A stretch of DNA of 64,000 nucleotides, from the NCBI RefSeq assembly GCF_036711975.1, contig NC_091976.1, positions 34,286,001 through 34,350,000 of the forward strand, written 5' to 3'. The notes below the pieces were generated by a model. It made no database searches, was not told the origin of the DNA, and saw only the letters and a program-made list of their open reading frames with translations. How positions within the stretch are numbered: position 1 is the first letter of the stretch; every line of letters begins with the position of its first letter. This DNA comes from Onthophagus taurus. Lineage: Eukaryota; Arthropoda; Insecta; Coleoptera; Scarabaeidae. Positions 1 to 9,462 of the stretch are shown piece after piece. The position numbers were made by a program, and so were the translations under genes.

Positions 1-302
1 TTCGAGCTAAATTGCTTGGAAATGATTTTACGATGATTGGGATTGTTTCAGTTTCTTTGTCAGATCTAAAAACAAAAATGGATTAATTATATTGATTTAA
101 ACTTTATAACATCTTACCCAGCTTCACATATTTCAATGGAAAATCTGGTCACAAGACTTAAATAAGATTCTCCTTTTGTTGTGGGAGCCCCAAAAGAGAT
201 GTTTTTAACAATTGGATTTGTGAATTTACTCTTTTTGTTAACTATGTCTGTAATAACGTTCGAATTGAATTTTTCTGATACAGTTTTGGTTAAAATATCC
301 AT
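1..302 (-). CDS. Ecdysteroid kinase-like (CHK/EcKL) protein, 5' end only
   Basis: This is the beginning of a minus-strand gene that runs off the left edge. Exon 1 is 302 to 118 (ATG at 302) and ends at a GTAAGA donor. Exon 2 starts at 65 after a pyrimidine-rich TTTTTAG acceptor and continues past base 1. The joined frame reads into KETETIPIIVKSFPSNLAR. The order, a glycine-rich GESYLSLVTRF stretch followed by a hydrophobic P-I-I-V-K-x-x-P segment, matches the nucleotide-binding lobe of insect EcKL/CHK kinase-like proteins, where the lysine binds ATP phosphate. Family members phosphorylate ecdysteroids or other small hydroxylated molecules in the cytosol. The catalytic Brenner motif lies outside the window, so the assignment rests on the N-lobe only. 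Confidence 0.7.
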
Positions 303-910
303 TTTAATGTAATTTTCTTTGTTTTTAAGGAGTTAAGTTAACACGTTTTAGAGTTAAGTGCCCCCAATTCAGTAGAACTTTTCTCTTTAAGTACTTTATA
401 TTATAATTACACGATTATATAAAGTAAATATTACGTTTGCAATAAACATTTAAGTAAAATGGAATTCAAGGTGTTTTATTTTTAATTTTTGTTATGAAAA
501 AATAAATTCACAATTAAATATTTAATTATAAGATAAAATAGAAAGATGATTATTTAAAATAAAAAATAAACAAGAATTGTTTATTTTATAAAATAATTTT
601 ATAATAAATTCTTTTAATAAAGTATTGATACGTCAAATATAAACCTAACCTCACATATTTTTTTATCTCTGACTAGTATTGCCAGATTTGAACATTATAC
701 CACAGAAAAATGAATTAATTGATTATAAAATTTTTTTATAATAATTTAAAACAAATCTATTTTAAAATAAAATTTTATAATTTATAATTTAAGTACAGTT
801 CCCTGTAATATATAATATGTCAAAGTCAGTTTTGACATAAATAACTCCTAAGCCCATTTAGGTCCAAAATATGTCGTAATCGCCCCACGCAGCAAAGAAA
901 AGACCGCACA
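303..910. other. AT-rich spacer between divergent genes
   Basis: About 600 bases separate the EcKL start from the CEBPZOS/UQCC3/TBCC cluster on the other strand. The stretch is strongly AT-rich. I see no gene or clear repeat in it; it should hold promoters for both directions. Confidence 0.5.
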
Positions 911-1327
911 TGTCCAAGAATTGGGTAAATTATGTTGATAAAAACGCCGAAACCGACTAAATACAAATTTGTTCGTAAAGCTGCTACAGTTTTGTTCGTC
1001 GCTGAAGGATTGTTTTTTGGTGGATGTTATTACGTTTATCATAAATTAAACACAGATAGGGGTAATTTCCTTTATTATTTGTATTTTAATAATAATTCTA
1101 AATAATTAATATTAAAAGATATCTAAATTAAAATCTTCAAATCATTAAAAAAAAAATTGTGTAGGCAACCAACATTACATGTATTTTTTGAAGATTTTAG
1201 ATTTTATATGCACAATAATTTCCCAAAGATTTTAAATTATTATTACTCTTTGGGGGAAAGAATTGGAGGGACTGGCGAGAGAATAAAAGAAATTGACCAA
1301 GCTTATTGGGCGAATAACTCAAATTAA
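911..1327 (+). CDS. CEBPZOS: CEBPZOS-like small mitochondrial membrane protein
   Basis: Two exons encode the body of a roughly 80-90 residue protein. The first runs to 1061 (GTAATT donor) and the second is 1194-1327, after an acceptor ending at 1193. From 962 the frame gives YKFVRKAATVLF, one hydrophobic membrane segment (FVAEGLFFGGCYYVY), then DFRFYMHNNFPKIL and a tail KEIDQAYWANNSN. The human CEBPZOS protein has the same layout: one helix near the N-terminus, DFRxxMxxxFPxIL, and an E-L/I-D-Q-x-x-W-x-N ending. The start is unclear. ATG at 933 reads a natural N-terminus (MLIKTPKPT) but is one base out of frame with the body. ATG at 911 is in frame but meets TAA at 959-961. Either a one-base assembly error, a real lesion or an unseen 5' exon is involved. 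Its stop overlaps the next start. Confidence 0.72.
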
Positions 1328-1632
1328 TGGCAAATAAACTCTTAAAATCGTTAATTTACTTCACGGGTTTTACAGGTTTGGGTTATTTACTATTAATTGC
1401 CACAAAACCCAGTGAAGCTTCAATCGAACAAATTAAAAAGGTTTTTGTTTTAACACCGTATCAATTAATCTAATAAAAAATTAATTTATTTAATTTATAG
1501 AAATATCCCAATCAACGAGAAACTTCTGCTGAATCATTGAAAAAAAGGGAGCAATTTGCTAAAGTTTTACAATCAGCCGCAGCAGATACACCAATTTATT
1601 TAAAAAATAAAGAACCATCTAAAGACGAATAA
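1327..1632 (+). CDS. UQCC3: UQCC3-like complex III assembly factor
   Basis: Exons 1327-1440 and 1501-1632 encode 81 residues. The single membrane segment (IYFTGFTGLGYLLLIATKP) near the N-terminus is followed by a charged helical tail (KKKYPNQRETSAES, KKREQFAKVLQSAAADTP). UQCC3 in vertebrates has the same size, one N-terminal membrane helix with GxGYxLL and a P, and an amphipathic tail that includes REExxRTQQLLxxLQEAA. It sits in the mitochondrial inner membrane and helps assemble cytochrome b into complex III. The ATG overlaps the upstream CEBPZOS stop by one base (TAATG), so both frames probably share a transcript. TBCC starts 13 bases after this stop. Identity rests on a short alignment made by eye. 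Confidence 0.7.
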
Positions 1633-1645
1633 TTATAATACAAAA

Positions 1646-2662
1646 ATGGAGTCGAATTTACTTCAAGAACGTTGCGATCGTAAAATAGAAATGTTAACAA
1701 AGCGTGAAAATGAGCGAAAACAAGATTTAGAGAAAGGAAACGCCTTAAAAAAATTAACAAACGCCGAAAATGAGCAATTAAGCTACTTCGAAAAGAGTTT
1801 TAATGAGAAAAAATCGAAAATCGAACAAGATCTTAATAAATCAAGTGAAATAAAAATCAAGGATTTGCCCGAACACTTTGATAAAATTTCTAAGGACATT
1901 TTGAGTCTACAAAAATATTTGGCGGGGTCAAATTTGTTTTTACGAGGATACGATATTAAAATTTATCAACAAATCGTTCAAAATTTAGGAAATCAATTCA
2001 AAGACATCGAAGACGAACTCATCCCAAAAAAAAAGTTTGGATTTAAGAATATTAAAACCACTAAAAATAAAATTGAAGATCAACTAAATAACATAAAAAA
2101 CGGGGAATCATCGAAAATTGATGAAGTCGATTCGAGTATCATTAAAAAAAATCTTTTTACAACAACATGCGATTTAATCGATAAATCCAATGAAACTTTA
2201 TCATTAGATTCAACGGATATTTACAAAAAAGATATTGCGCTAACTAACTTAACTAATTGCAAGGTAAAGTTGTTGGGGACTCCTTCAACTTTGCATATAA
2301 ACAAATTAAAAGATTGCTACATTTTTACTGGACCCGTTTCCACTTCGATTTTTGCTGAAAACTGTTTTAATTGCACTTTGATTATTGCTTGCCAACAATT
2401 ACGATTGCACAGTTCTGAAAACGTTCGTATTTACCTGCATGTCACTAGTAGAGCTATAATGGAAGATTGCAACCAAATCTTTTTAGCCCCTTATAATTAT
2501 CATTATAAAGGTATTGATGAGGATTTTGAAAAAGCTGGTTTAAATCAATTAATTAATAATTGGACAAGCATTGATGATTTTAACTGGTTAAATATTGAGA
2601 GAGCTTCACCCCATTGGAGTTGTTTAAATGAAAATGAACGTGTTAGTGATTGGGAAGATTAG
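1646..2662 (+). CDS. TBCC: Tubulin-specific chaperone C (TBCC)
   Basis: A single exon of 338 codons. TBCC is the last cofactor of the tubulin folding pathway: with cofactors D and E it stimulates GTP hydrolysis by beta-tubulin and releases alpha/beta dimers in the cytosol. Residues 1-130 are charged and coiled-coil-like, matching the N-terminal spectrin-like domain. Residues about 195-335 form the C-CAP/TBCC beta-helix: KVKLLGTPSTLHINKLKDC, TGPVSTSIFAENCFNC, ACQQLRLHSSENVRIYL. In the last of these the arginine of QLRLH is the conserved catalytic 'arginine finger' of the family. ATG at 1646 fits the family length (about 345). It begins 13 bases after the UQCC3-like stop, so it may be carried on the same message or have a very compact promoter inside that gene. 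AATAAA is at about 2704. The last 76 or so codons are duplicated downstream. Confidence 0.95.
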   Translation: MESNLLQERCDRKIEMLTKRENERKQDLEKGNALKKLTNAENEQLSYFEKSFNEKKSKIEQDLNKSSEIKIKDLPEHFDKISKDILSLQKYLAGSNLFLRGYDIKIYQQIVQNLGNQFKDIEDELIPKKKFGFKNIKTTKNKIEDQLNNIKNGESSKIDEVDSSIIKKNLFTTTCDLIDKSNETLSLDSTDIYKKDIALTNLTNCKVKLLGTPSTLHINKLKDCYIFTGPVSTSIFAENCFNCTLIIACQQLRLHSSENVRIYLHVTSRAIMEDCNQIFLAPYNYHYKGIDEDFEKAGLNQLINNWTSIDDFNWLNIERASPHWSCLNENERVSDWED

Positions 2663-2727
2663 TGAAACGATTTTGGTTGTTTAGTTCTTTTTTATGTGAT
2701 AAAAATAAATGTATAAAAAAATTATTT

Positions 2728-2916
2728 TTAATTTATTTTCATTTTAACTTCGTCTAAAACACAATTTTTATTTAATTTAAATTCCATATCTTTGAGTTTG
2801 TTTATTTTTTCACCAATTTCTTTCAATTTCTTTGAATCATCTTCCGTTATCTTAAAAGGATTATTTTCTTCTTGATTAAACTGAACCTCAACTACATTAA
2901 CCTCGTATTCACTCAT
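2728..2916 (-). CDS. Orphan 62-residue protein, copy 1
   Basis: A short minus-strand frame, convergent with TBCC and ending 65 bases from its stop. I do not recognise the family. The protein is acidic at the N-terminus (MSEYEVNVVEVQFNQEENN) and has a lysine/glutamate-rich helix at residues 24-47 (KITEDDSKKLKEIGEKINKL) that looks coiled-coil-like. The ATG has a good CAAAATG context, and a near-palindromic ATCGATA (DREF-like) lies just upstream. A second copy at 6129-6317 encodes the same protein although DNA positions differ between them, which favours a translated gene. It could still be one exon of a longer gene. Confidence 0.45.
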   Translation of the reverse strand: MSEYEVNVVEVQFNQEENNPFKITEDDSKKLKEIGEKINKLKDMEFKLNKNCVLDEVKMKIN

Positions 2917-2951
2917 TTTGGGGTAAGAAAATATCGATCAAACACTTTATT

Positions 2952-3972
2952 CATATATATACTATCTTCTATATCGCTGACTCCCTATCTAAGCAATGAG
3001 TGGCGAGCGTTTCCATCAAAAGAAGACGGAATGATATATGTTTTGTCTTTGTCGTGCCCCCATGTCGCGAAGGCGCTTGCACGAATCGTAAATTTTAAAG
3101 AGTTTGAAGTGCTTCGCGCGTATTTTATGCAGCTTTGAAATGCAATTATTGTAGATAATTGACTTTAATTATAAATTATCATAGATGCATCAAATAAATT
3201 AGAATATATGTACTTTTGTGTGAAATTGACGTTGAATATTGCTTTAAATATCAACTTTATGTAGGTTGTTCATTAAACATTATATTCTTTAAAATTAAAT
3301 TAATACATATATACATAGTAATTATTAAAAATGTGTACCAAAATATAGTTATTAATTTTTAACATAATTTGTGAGTTCACGCCCTTTAATGAAGTTGTTA
3401 CATTAATTAAAGATATAAAATATGTACTTAGGGTACTTACTATTTAATGTACATAATATTCTATCATAAAATTTTCATCATATCGATGTAATTATTAATT
3501 AAATTTTTAAGAAAAATGTTTCAAGAAAAGGAGGGCTTTAAATTCTTTTTTATTACACTGAGATCGTTCCTTCTACCTGCTCAACCAATTTTTAGGCCCC
3601 AAAAATATCTTTTAACAAATTTTCTTCACTTTCTTAACAAATAATAATTACATTTTAAATTGCTAAGTCCTAAAATATGTTAATAATTATGTTATTATAC
3701 ACATGAAACCTATAATATACATAACTAAATATTTAGATTTTAGGTTATGTTTATGTTAAACATTTATTTGGTGATTTATAAACATCAAGGTCAACAGCTG
3801 CTATTAATTTTTAATTCACCGTCCAATAAGATAAACGCGTACTCACCACGTGTTCACGCATTTCTCTTGAGTAGACGGGGCTACGACAGAGACAGATATA
3901 TATATATCTGCACTCTAGTGTTTACACTCTTTTGCTGCCTTAGTCAGCGATATAGGAGATAGTATATATATG
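2952..3972. mobile_element. Non-autonomous hAT-like element, copy 1
   Basis: The ends are inverted (CATATATATACTATCTTC and its complement, extending about 30 bases through CGCTGAC). Flanking direct repeats ACTTTATT at 2944-2951 and 3973-3980 give an 8 bp target-site duplication. The duplicate block at 6340 shows a near-empty site. No transposase frame is present; short open frames inside are chance. An 8 bp target site suggests hAT mobilisation. Confidence 0.85.
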
Positions 3973-4192
3973 ACTTTATTGTTAAATATAGTTAAATTAG
4001 TTATATTTAGTTTTAAAAGTTTAGGTTGGTAAGAGAAAAGAAGTTAGGTTAGAGCCAGTGTTGCCAAACGTACGATAATTATCGTACACGTACAGGTTGG
4101 CCAAATTGGGCACTTTTAACCCTCCAGTGGTGACGCGCGGTCTTTTGGACTGACAGACACTCTCGGTCTGCATGTCACTAGTAGAGCTATAA

Positions 4193-5858
4193 CACACATG
4201 ATTTCGGGACTCAATTCTGATAATTGTTCATGAAAGTAGCCCCAAAAAAAAGAACTTCTGCATCATTCGTATGGTCATGGTACATCAAATAATAATTTAA
4301 AAATTAATTTGAAGTTAGTAAGTATCGTATAGGGGAATTTGTCACGTTTTAGGCTCTTTTGTTTGTCATAACTGGAGAACCACTAGTACGAATAAGCTGA
4401 AACAAATTTAAAAAAATTAAGAATTACAATTCCTTTAATCTGTTCATACAACGTTTCGCTACATAAGCAACAGTTTCGCAGTTATAAATAAATGTATGAA
4501 GAAAAAAACTATTTTTTGCCTAAAAAATTTAAATTTTTTATTTTTAATTCATAAAAAATCCAAAACGGTAGAAATTTTTATATGTTATCTATGCATGGAA
4601 ACAAAATTTAGAACATTTTCAATTAGTGTGGTTCTCGCTTGTGGTTCTGATGACCTTATTTTCTTAGTAGGTTGTTCATATTCATGTTCTGAGTCTGCAT
4701 CATCATCCGAGTTACACATAATATTCAAGGGCATGTTTTGTTCAGTGTGTCCACAAATTTCAGTGTCATCTTCATCTTCGGTGCGTTCATCTTCAAACTG
4801 CACAATTGTAGAACTCCACCAACAAACCTCCGCAAGCAATGCATCCAATTTTTTGTCTTTGAATCGCTTTTCCATTGGCATGGTCACCTGGTGGAACCTC
4901 TCCCTTTGTTCGTCCGATTCCTGAGGTAATTGTGCCAAAAAGATATCAAGGTGGAAATGCCGGAAATGTAATTTTAACGTCATGGATGCATTGATTTTTT
5001 CAAAATAATACAGCAAGTTGTCCACTCGTGTCTGTATGTCATCTTGCTGTACACGGTTCTTTCCTAAAACGCCTTCGATGACTTGTTTCAATGCGTCCCA
5101 TGCACATAGGTGGTTATAATGGTTCGAAAGCATATTTGTGAAAGATTCACTTTTCATTAATTTTCGTATATCCGGTTTCGGCTTGCAGGGACACAGTATA
5201 CAGACTGGGAGGTTTAGGTGTATCGGTATCAGCAGCGCGTTTAACTGGAAGTGTGGCAGTAAAAGCAGCAAGGTATACTTTTGTTTTCAATTGTTTTCTG
5301 TTTAATCCATGACGAGAATTTATGCATGCGTAGCACCTGGATTCGTCATGTCCAGTTAGGTCTTCCACCAAAATTACTGGCTTCATAAAAGAAAACTGTC
5401 CACCTTTTCCATGTATCCACATTATAAGGGTATTATAACAATTTTTGCACACTGTGTTCGGCGTAAAATTTGCACCACTTAAATCTGTTTCATCAAAATA
5501 ATGACAATACGCTGTTTTGAATTCCTCAGAAAACAAATTTTTTTCGATCCAGTTGCCTTTTTTTTGGGACGATATGACCACAAACGTAACAAAAATTATC
5601 CAATTTTGGACACTTCTTATTTTCCATATTGAAATATATTATGTTTTGTTGTTATTCACTTTTAAAAACTGGAGAAAAATTAAATTAAATTAAATTAAAA
5701 ATATACGATACTTACTAGCTTCAAATTAATTTTTAAATTATTATTTGATGTACCATGACCATACGAATGATGCAGAAGTTCTTCTTTTTGGGGCTACTTT
5801 CATAAACAATTATCAGAATTGAGTCCCAAATCAATCACCTGAAAAATGTTGTACTGTG
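4193..5858 (-). mobile_element. Inverted-repeat element with an orphan transposase-like protein
   Basis: The arms at 4193-4331 and about 5702-5858 are inverted copies of each other; the left arm lacks about 19 bases near its tip. The outer tips read CACA...TGTG, and the target duplication looks like only AA. Between them, on the minus strand, are two overlapping frames. The first (5581 to 5147) carries a zinc-binding region with VCKNCYNTL and CYACIN. The second (5271 to 4585) has PDIRKLMK, MTLKLHFRHFHLDIF and ERFHQ...MEKRF...LLAEVCWW. These motifs belong to an arthropod protein family often annotated as uncharacterised, in which the usual sequence is E-x-G-E-R-F-H-Q-D. The central part expected in that family is missing, so the copy is probably an internally deleted, non-autonomous derivative. 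Confidence 0.65.
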
Positions 5859-6063
5859 AATGGAAGATTGCAACCAAATCTTTTTAGCCCCTTATAATTA
5901 TCGTTATAAAGGTATCGATGAGGATTTTGAAAAAGCTGGTTTAAATCAATTAATTAATAATTGGACGAGCATTGATGATTTTAACTGGTTGAATATTGAG
6001 AGAGCTTCACCCCATTGGAGTTGTTTAAATGAAAATGAACGTGTTAGTGATTGGGAAGATTAG
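5859..6063 (+). pseudogene. TBCC 3' fragment in the duplicated block
   Basis: The last 67 codons of TBCC, nearly identical to 2458-2662, with the natural stop but without the rest of the gene. The frame is open but has no upstream coding part because the duplication started inside the gene and an element inserted at its edge. It is best read as a dead fragment. Confidence 0.85.
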
Positions 6064-6128
6064 TGAAACGATTTTGGTTGTTTAGTTCTTTTTTATGTGA
6101 TAAAAATAAATGTATAAAAAAATTATTT

Positions 6129-6317
6129 TTAATTTATTTTCATTTTAACTTCGTCTAAAACACAATTTTTATTTAATTTAAATTCCATATCTTTGAGTTT
6201 GTTTATTTTTTCACCGATTTCTTTCAATTTCTTTGAATCATCTTCTGTTATCTTAAAAGGATTATTTTCTTCTTGATTAAACTGAACCTCAACTACATTA
6301 ACCTCGTATTCACTCAT
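6129..6317 (-). CDS. Orphan 62-residue protein, copy 2
   Basis: This copy encodes the same 62 residues as the frame at 2728-2916; the few DNA differences between the two blocks here are silent. The upstream 30 bases, including the ATCGATA motif, are also kept, so both copies could be expressed. Function unknown. Confidence 0.45.
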   Translation of the reverse strand: MSEYEVNVVEVQFNQEENNPFKITEDDSKKLKEIGEKINKLKDMEFKLNKNCVLDEVKMKIN

Positions 6318-6474
6318 TTTGGGGTAAGAAAATATCGATCAAACACTTTAATTATTGTTAAATACAGTTAAGTTAGTTATATTTAGTTTTAAGAGTTTAG
6401 GTTGGTAAGAGAAAAGAAGTTAGTTTAGAGCCAGTGTTGCCAAACGTACGATAATTATCGTACACGTCCAGGTG

Positions 6475-6560
6475 GGCCAAATTGGGCACTTTTAACCCTC
6501 CAGTGGTGACGCGCGGTCTCTTGGACCGACAGACACTCTCGATCTGTCGGACCAACGTCA
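6475..6560. repeat. Possible piggyBac-type terminal fragment
   Basis: TTTTAACCCTCCAGTGGTGACG followed by a GC-rich stretch occurs here and at about 4116 in the left block. The TTAA-CCCT start and GC-rich inner sequence resemble a piggyBac-family end, but no partner end is seen. Confidence 0.25.
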
Positions 6561-6579
6561 CTAATGACGTACCAAAAAT

Positions 6580-9062
6580 TCGTACATTTATTTATTTATT
6601 TATTTCTAAAATAAACAGGGTTTCCCCTAATTACAGATTTCGGAATTACTACATAATAATTAAACAAAATTGAACTAAATATTAAACTAAGCCGTACTCG
6701 ATTTGTAAGCAAACAATAAAAAAGCAAATAAGTAAAAAGAAACAAAATGATACAAAATAAAACAATAACGTAAAACAGAACAGAGGAATGGAACAGAATG
6801 CGCGAAGAATTATGAACTATAACAAGATTCTATAAGATCAGCCACTGCACTGGGCGGTTGCAACGTTCATCACAGACATCAAATTCTTTTTTACTGTTTT
6901 TACATCAACGCCAAATAGTGGGATGAAGGAAGCCATAGATAGTTTGTTATATAACAAGAGAATTCTAATAAAAGGAGAATTTCTTCTGAGTTCAGTGGTA
7001 AAGCGGGGAATGTAAAATAGATTTTTCAATCGTCCACAATATGCCGGCACGTAAAAACCAATCTTTACCAAGATTAAAGGTGCATCTATTTTATTGTTTA
7101 ATATTTTACATAGAAAACAAAGCGATATGATTTTCCTTCTAATAGATAACTTAGTTATATCAAATAATGTACGCGCAAATTCGTACGATCTGAACCCGAT
7201 AAAGGCATTAAATTGTTTGTAATAAGTATACCGAATAAACTTATTTTGAATAATTTCGATTAAGTTTGAATCATATATATACTATCTTCTATATCGCTGA
7301 CTAAGGCAGCAAAAGAGTGTAAACACTAGAGTGCAGATATATATATATCTGTCTTTGTCGTACCCCCGTCGACTCAAGAGACATGTGTGAACACGTGATG
7401 AGTACGCTTTTATCTTATTGGACGGTGAATTAAAAATTAATAGCAGCTGATGACCTTGATGTTTATAAATCAACAAATAAATGTTTGACATAAACATAAC
7501 CTAAAATCTAAATATTTAGTTATGTATATTATAGGTTTCATGTGTATAATAACATAATTATTAACATATTTTAGGACTAAGCAATTTAAAATGTAATTGT
7601 TATTTGTTAAGAAAGTGAAGCAAATGTGTTAAAAGTAAAATAAAAAAGAAAAAGAGTAGTGGAGATATTTTTGGGTCCTAAAAATTGGTTGAGCAGGTAG
7701 AAGGAAAGGTCTCAGTGTAATAAAAAAGAATTCAAAGTCCTCCTTTTCTTGAAACATTTTTCTTTATAAACATTTAGAGTACATATACTCTAATTTATTT
7801 GATGCATCAGTGATAATTTATAGTTAAAGTAAACCATCTATAATAATAATTGCATTTTAAAGCTGCATAAAATACGCGCGAAACACTTCAAACTCTTTAA
7901 AATTTACGATTCGCGCTAGCGCTTTCGCGACACGGGGGTACGACAAAGACAAAACATATATCATTCCGTCTTCTTTTGATGGAAACGCTCGCCACTCATT
8001 GCTTAGATAGGGAGTCAGCGATATAGAAGATAGTATATATATGGTTTGAATAAAGGTCTGATCCAGGATCCCATACAATTACCGCGTATTCTAATTTAGA
8101 TCGCACCAATGAATTGAATAATAATTTTAACGTCTCCACATTTGAAAAACTATAAGCATTTCTTATAATAAATCCTAAGAGTCGAAGTGCTGCGGAAGTT
8201 ATGGTTTTCACGTGCTCGGCAAAGCATAAATTGTTGGTAAAAATAATACCTAGGTCCCTCTTTCTGACAACTGATTTCAAATTTATATTATCTATTCTGT
8301 ACACAAATTTTGGCCACGTTAAAGTGAAGTTTGTTCAGCCGACACCAATCGCATACATTATCCAGATCAGACTGTAAAGACTGGCAGTCACTTATATCAC
8401 GAACAGATGTGAATATTTTCAGATCGTCCGCAAAGAGTAAGCATCTAGATGGATTAATTAGCAAAGGTAAATCATTTATGAATAATAGAAACAATAAAGG
8501 TCCCAGATTGCTTCCCTGCGGAACCCCTGAATCTATCCCCAACACATCTGAGAGTGTGTTTTTATATGTGACATAGTAATTCCTATTGGATAAGTACGAT
8601 ACAAAGAAATTAAGAGTTGGATAAGAGAAACCATAAAGCGCCAGCTTGCGTAGAAGGGTATCGTGATCGACCTTATCAAACGCCTTTGTAAAATCAGTAT
8701 ATATAACGTCAACTTGACTTTTTGTAGCTAACGCTCTGGACACATAGTCAGAAAAGATACACAAATTGGTCTCGACAGAGCGGTTAGGAATGAATCCGTG
8801 TTGGTCAATATGTAACGCAATTTTAACATGATTAAATATTCTGTGATAAATTATTTGCTCGAAAACTTTTGCGAAACAAGAAATTACCGAAATAGGTCTG
8901 TAATTCTTTATATCGCCCGTGTGGCCTGATTTATGAATTGGCGTAACCCTTGCAAGTTTCCATTGATTTGGAAATGTATTTGTTGAAATTGATAAGTTAA
9001 AGATGATATATAAGGGTGTTAGAAACGATATTAACGATATTAACAGCTCATGCTCTACCATT
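6580..9062 (-). mobile_element. LINE (CR1/Jockey-like) reverse transcriptase, 5'-truncated and interrupted
   Basis: The reverse transcriptase region is read from 9061 down to about 8288 and continues in another frame to 7996. It shows ARVTPIHKSG, NYRPISVISCFAKVFE, TDFTKAFDKVDHD, SGVPQGSNLGPLLFLLFIND and the catalytic box LLFADDLKIF. The 3' part of the reading frame resumes at 7071-6838, beyond a hAT-like MITE at 7272-8043. The 3' end is an AAAT microsatellite at about 6583-6600, typical of CR1/Jockey-group elements. The 5' two thirds (endonuclease, ORF1) are missing: the sequence stops at the MITE at 9064. The frame shifts and insertion mean it is not active. Confidence 0.85.
7272..8043. mobile_element. 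Non-autonomous hAT-like element, copy 2 (inside the LINE)
   Basis: Same family as 2952-3972, in the opposite orientation and internally shorter (772 bp). The terminal CATATATATACTATCTTC inverted repeats are intact, with perfect 8 bp target duplications GTTTGAAT at 7264-7271 and 8044-8051. It splits the LINE, so it is younger than that insertion. Confidence 0.87.
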
Positions 9063-9063
9063 A

Positions 9064-9462
9064 TACTCTGTTTTTAAACCAGTAGGAGTAAACGCGAAAG
9101 TCAGATTTACACTAGGAAAAATCACCAGAAAATATCACTAGATATTTTGGCGGTAAATTTAAATTAATAATTATTATTATTTATTTATTTACTTATTATT
9201 GTATTTATTTTCGTTTGTTATCGTCAACACTAAACATACAAATTAACATTGAAGTTATGAGTGTATTTATTTCAAAATATAATAAAGAAGGGTTTAAGAA
9301 CACAAAATTTACAATAATGATACGAAACTGTCGAATTGTCAATAACCTAACCTTCAAATTCAAAATTGTCTATGTGTGAACCTTCCTCGCATTCAACCAA
9401 TCACGTGCAAGGTCAATCTGGTGACAAATTTAAAATACTCCTCCTGGTTTAAAAACAGAGTA
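9064..9462. mobile_element. MITE with TACTCTG ends, copy 1
   Basis: The inverted ends start TACTCTGTTTTTAAACCAG and continue to AGGAGTA; TA repeats flank both sides, which suggests Tc1/mariner-type insertion. It is about 93% similar by eye to the copy at 10147-10516 and has an extra 25 or so bases before its right end. No coding capacity. Confidence 0.8.

Larger units (their letters stand above)
2435..4170. repeat. Tandem duplication, left copy
   Basis: The block starts in the TBCC coding region at a CTGCATGTCACTAG junction and ends at about 4170. It contains the TBCC 3' end, the orphan minus-strand gene and about 200 bases of flank with a GTACGATAATTATCGTAC palindrome (about 4071). Without its hAT-like insertion it is about 0.7 kb. 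The same block follows directly at 4168-6546. The join shares CTG, a three-base microhomology. Confidence 0.85.
4168..6546. repeat. Tandem duplication, right copy
   Basis: Second copy of the 0.7 kb TBCC-tail/orphan-gene block. It begins with 25 bases of TBCC sequence (4168-4192), is split by a 1.67 kb inverted-repeat element (4193-5858), then resumes with the last 67 TBCC codons (5859-6063) and the orphan gene. The copies differ at only a few positions, so the event is recent. Confidence 0.85.

Noticed and set aside
848-1042. Minus-strand open frame of 64 codons
   Set aside because: It is the antisense shadow of the CEBPZOS-like exon, whose plus-strand protein matches a known family.
2872-3138. 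Plus-strand open frame of 88 codons and a similar one at 3747-3962
   Set aside because: They lie within the hAT-like MITE and repeat as shadows in its second copy at 7272-8043; no protein homology.
4071-4088. Palindrome GTACGATAATTATCGTAC as an operator site
   Set aside because: It occurs in both duplicate blocks but nothing links it to a regulator; short AT-rich palindromes are common here.
4496-4929. Plus-strand frames of 142 and 63 codons
   Set aside because: Antisense to the ERFHQ-type protein frame, which has recognisable motifs on the minus strand.
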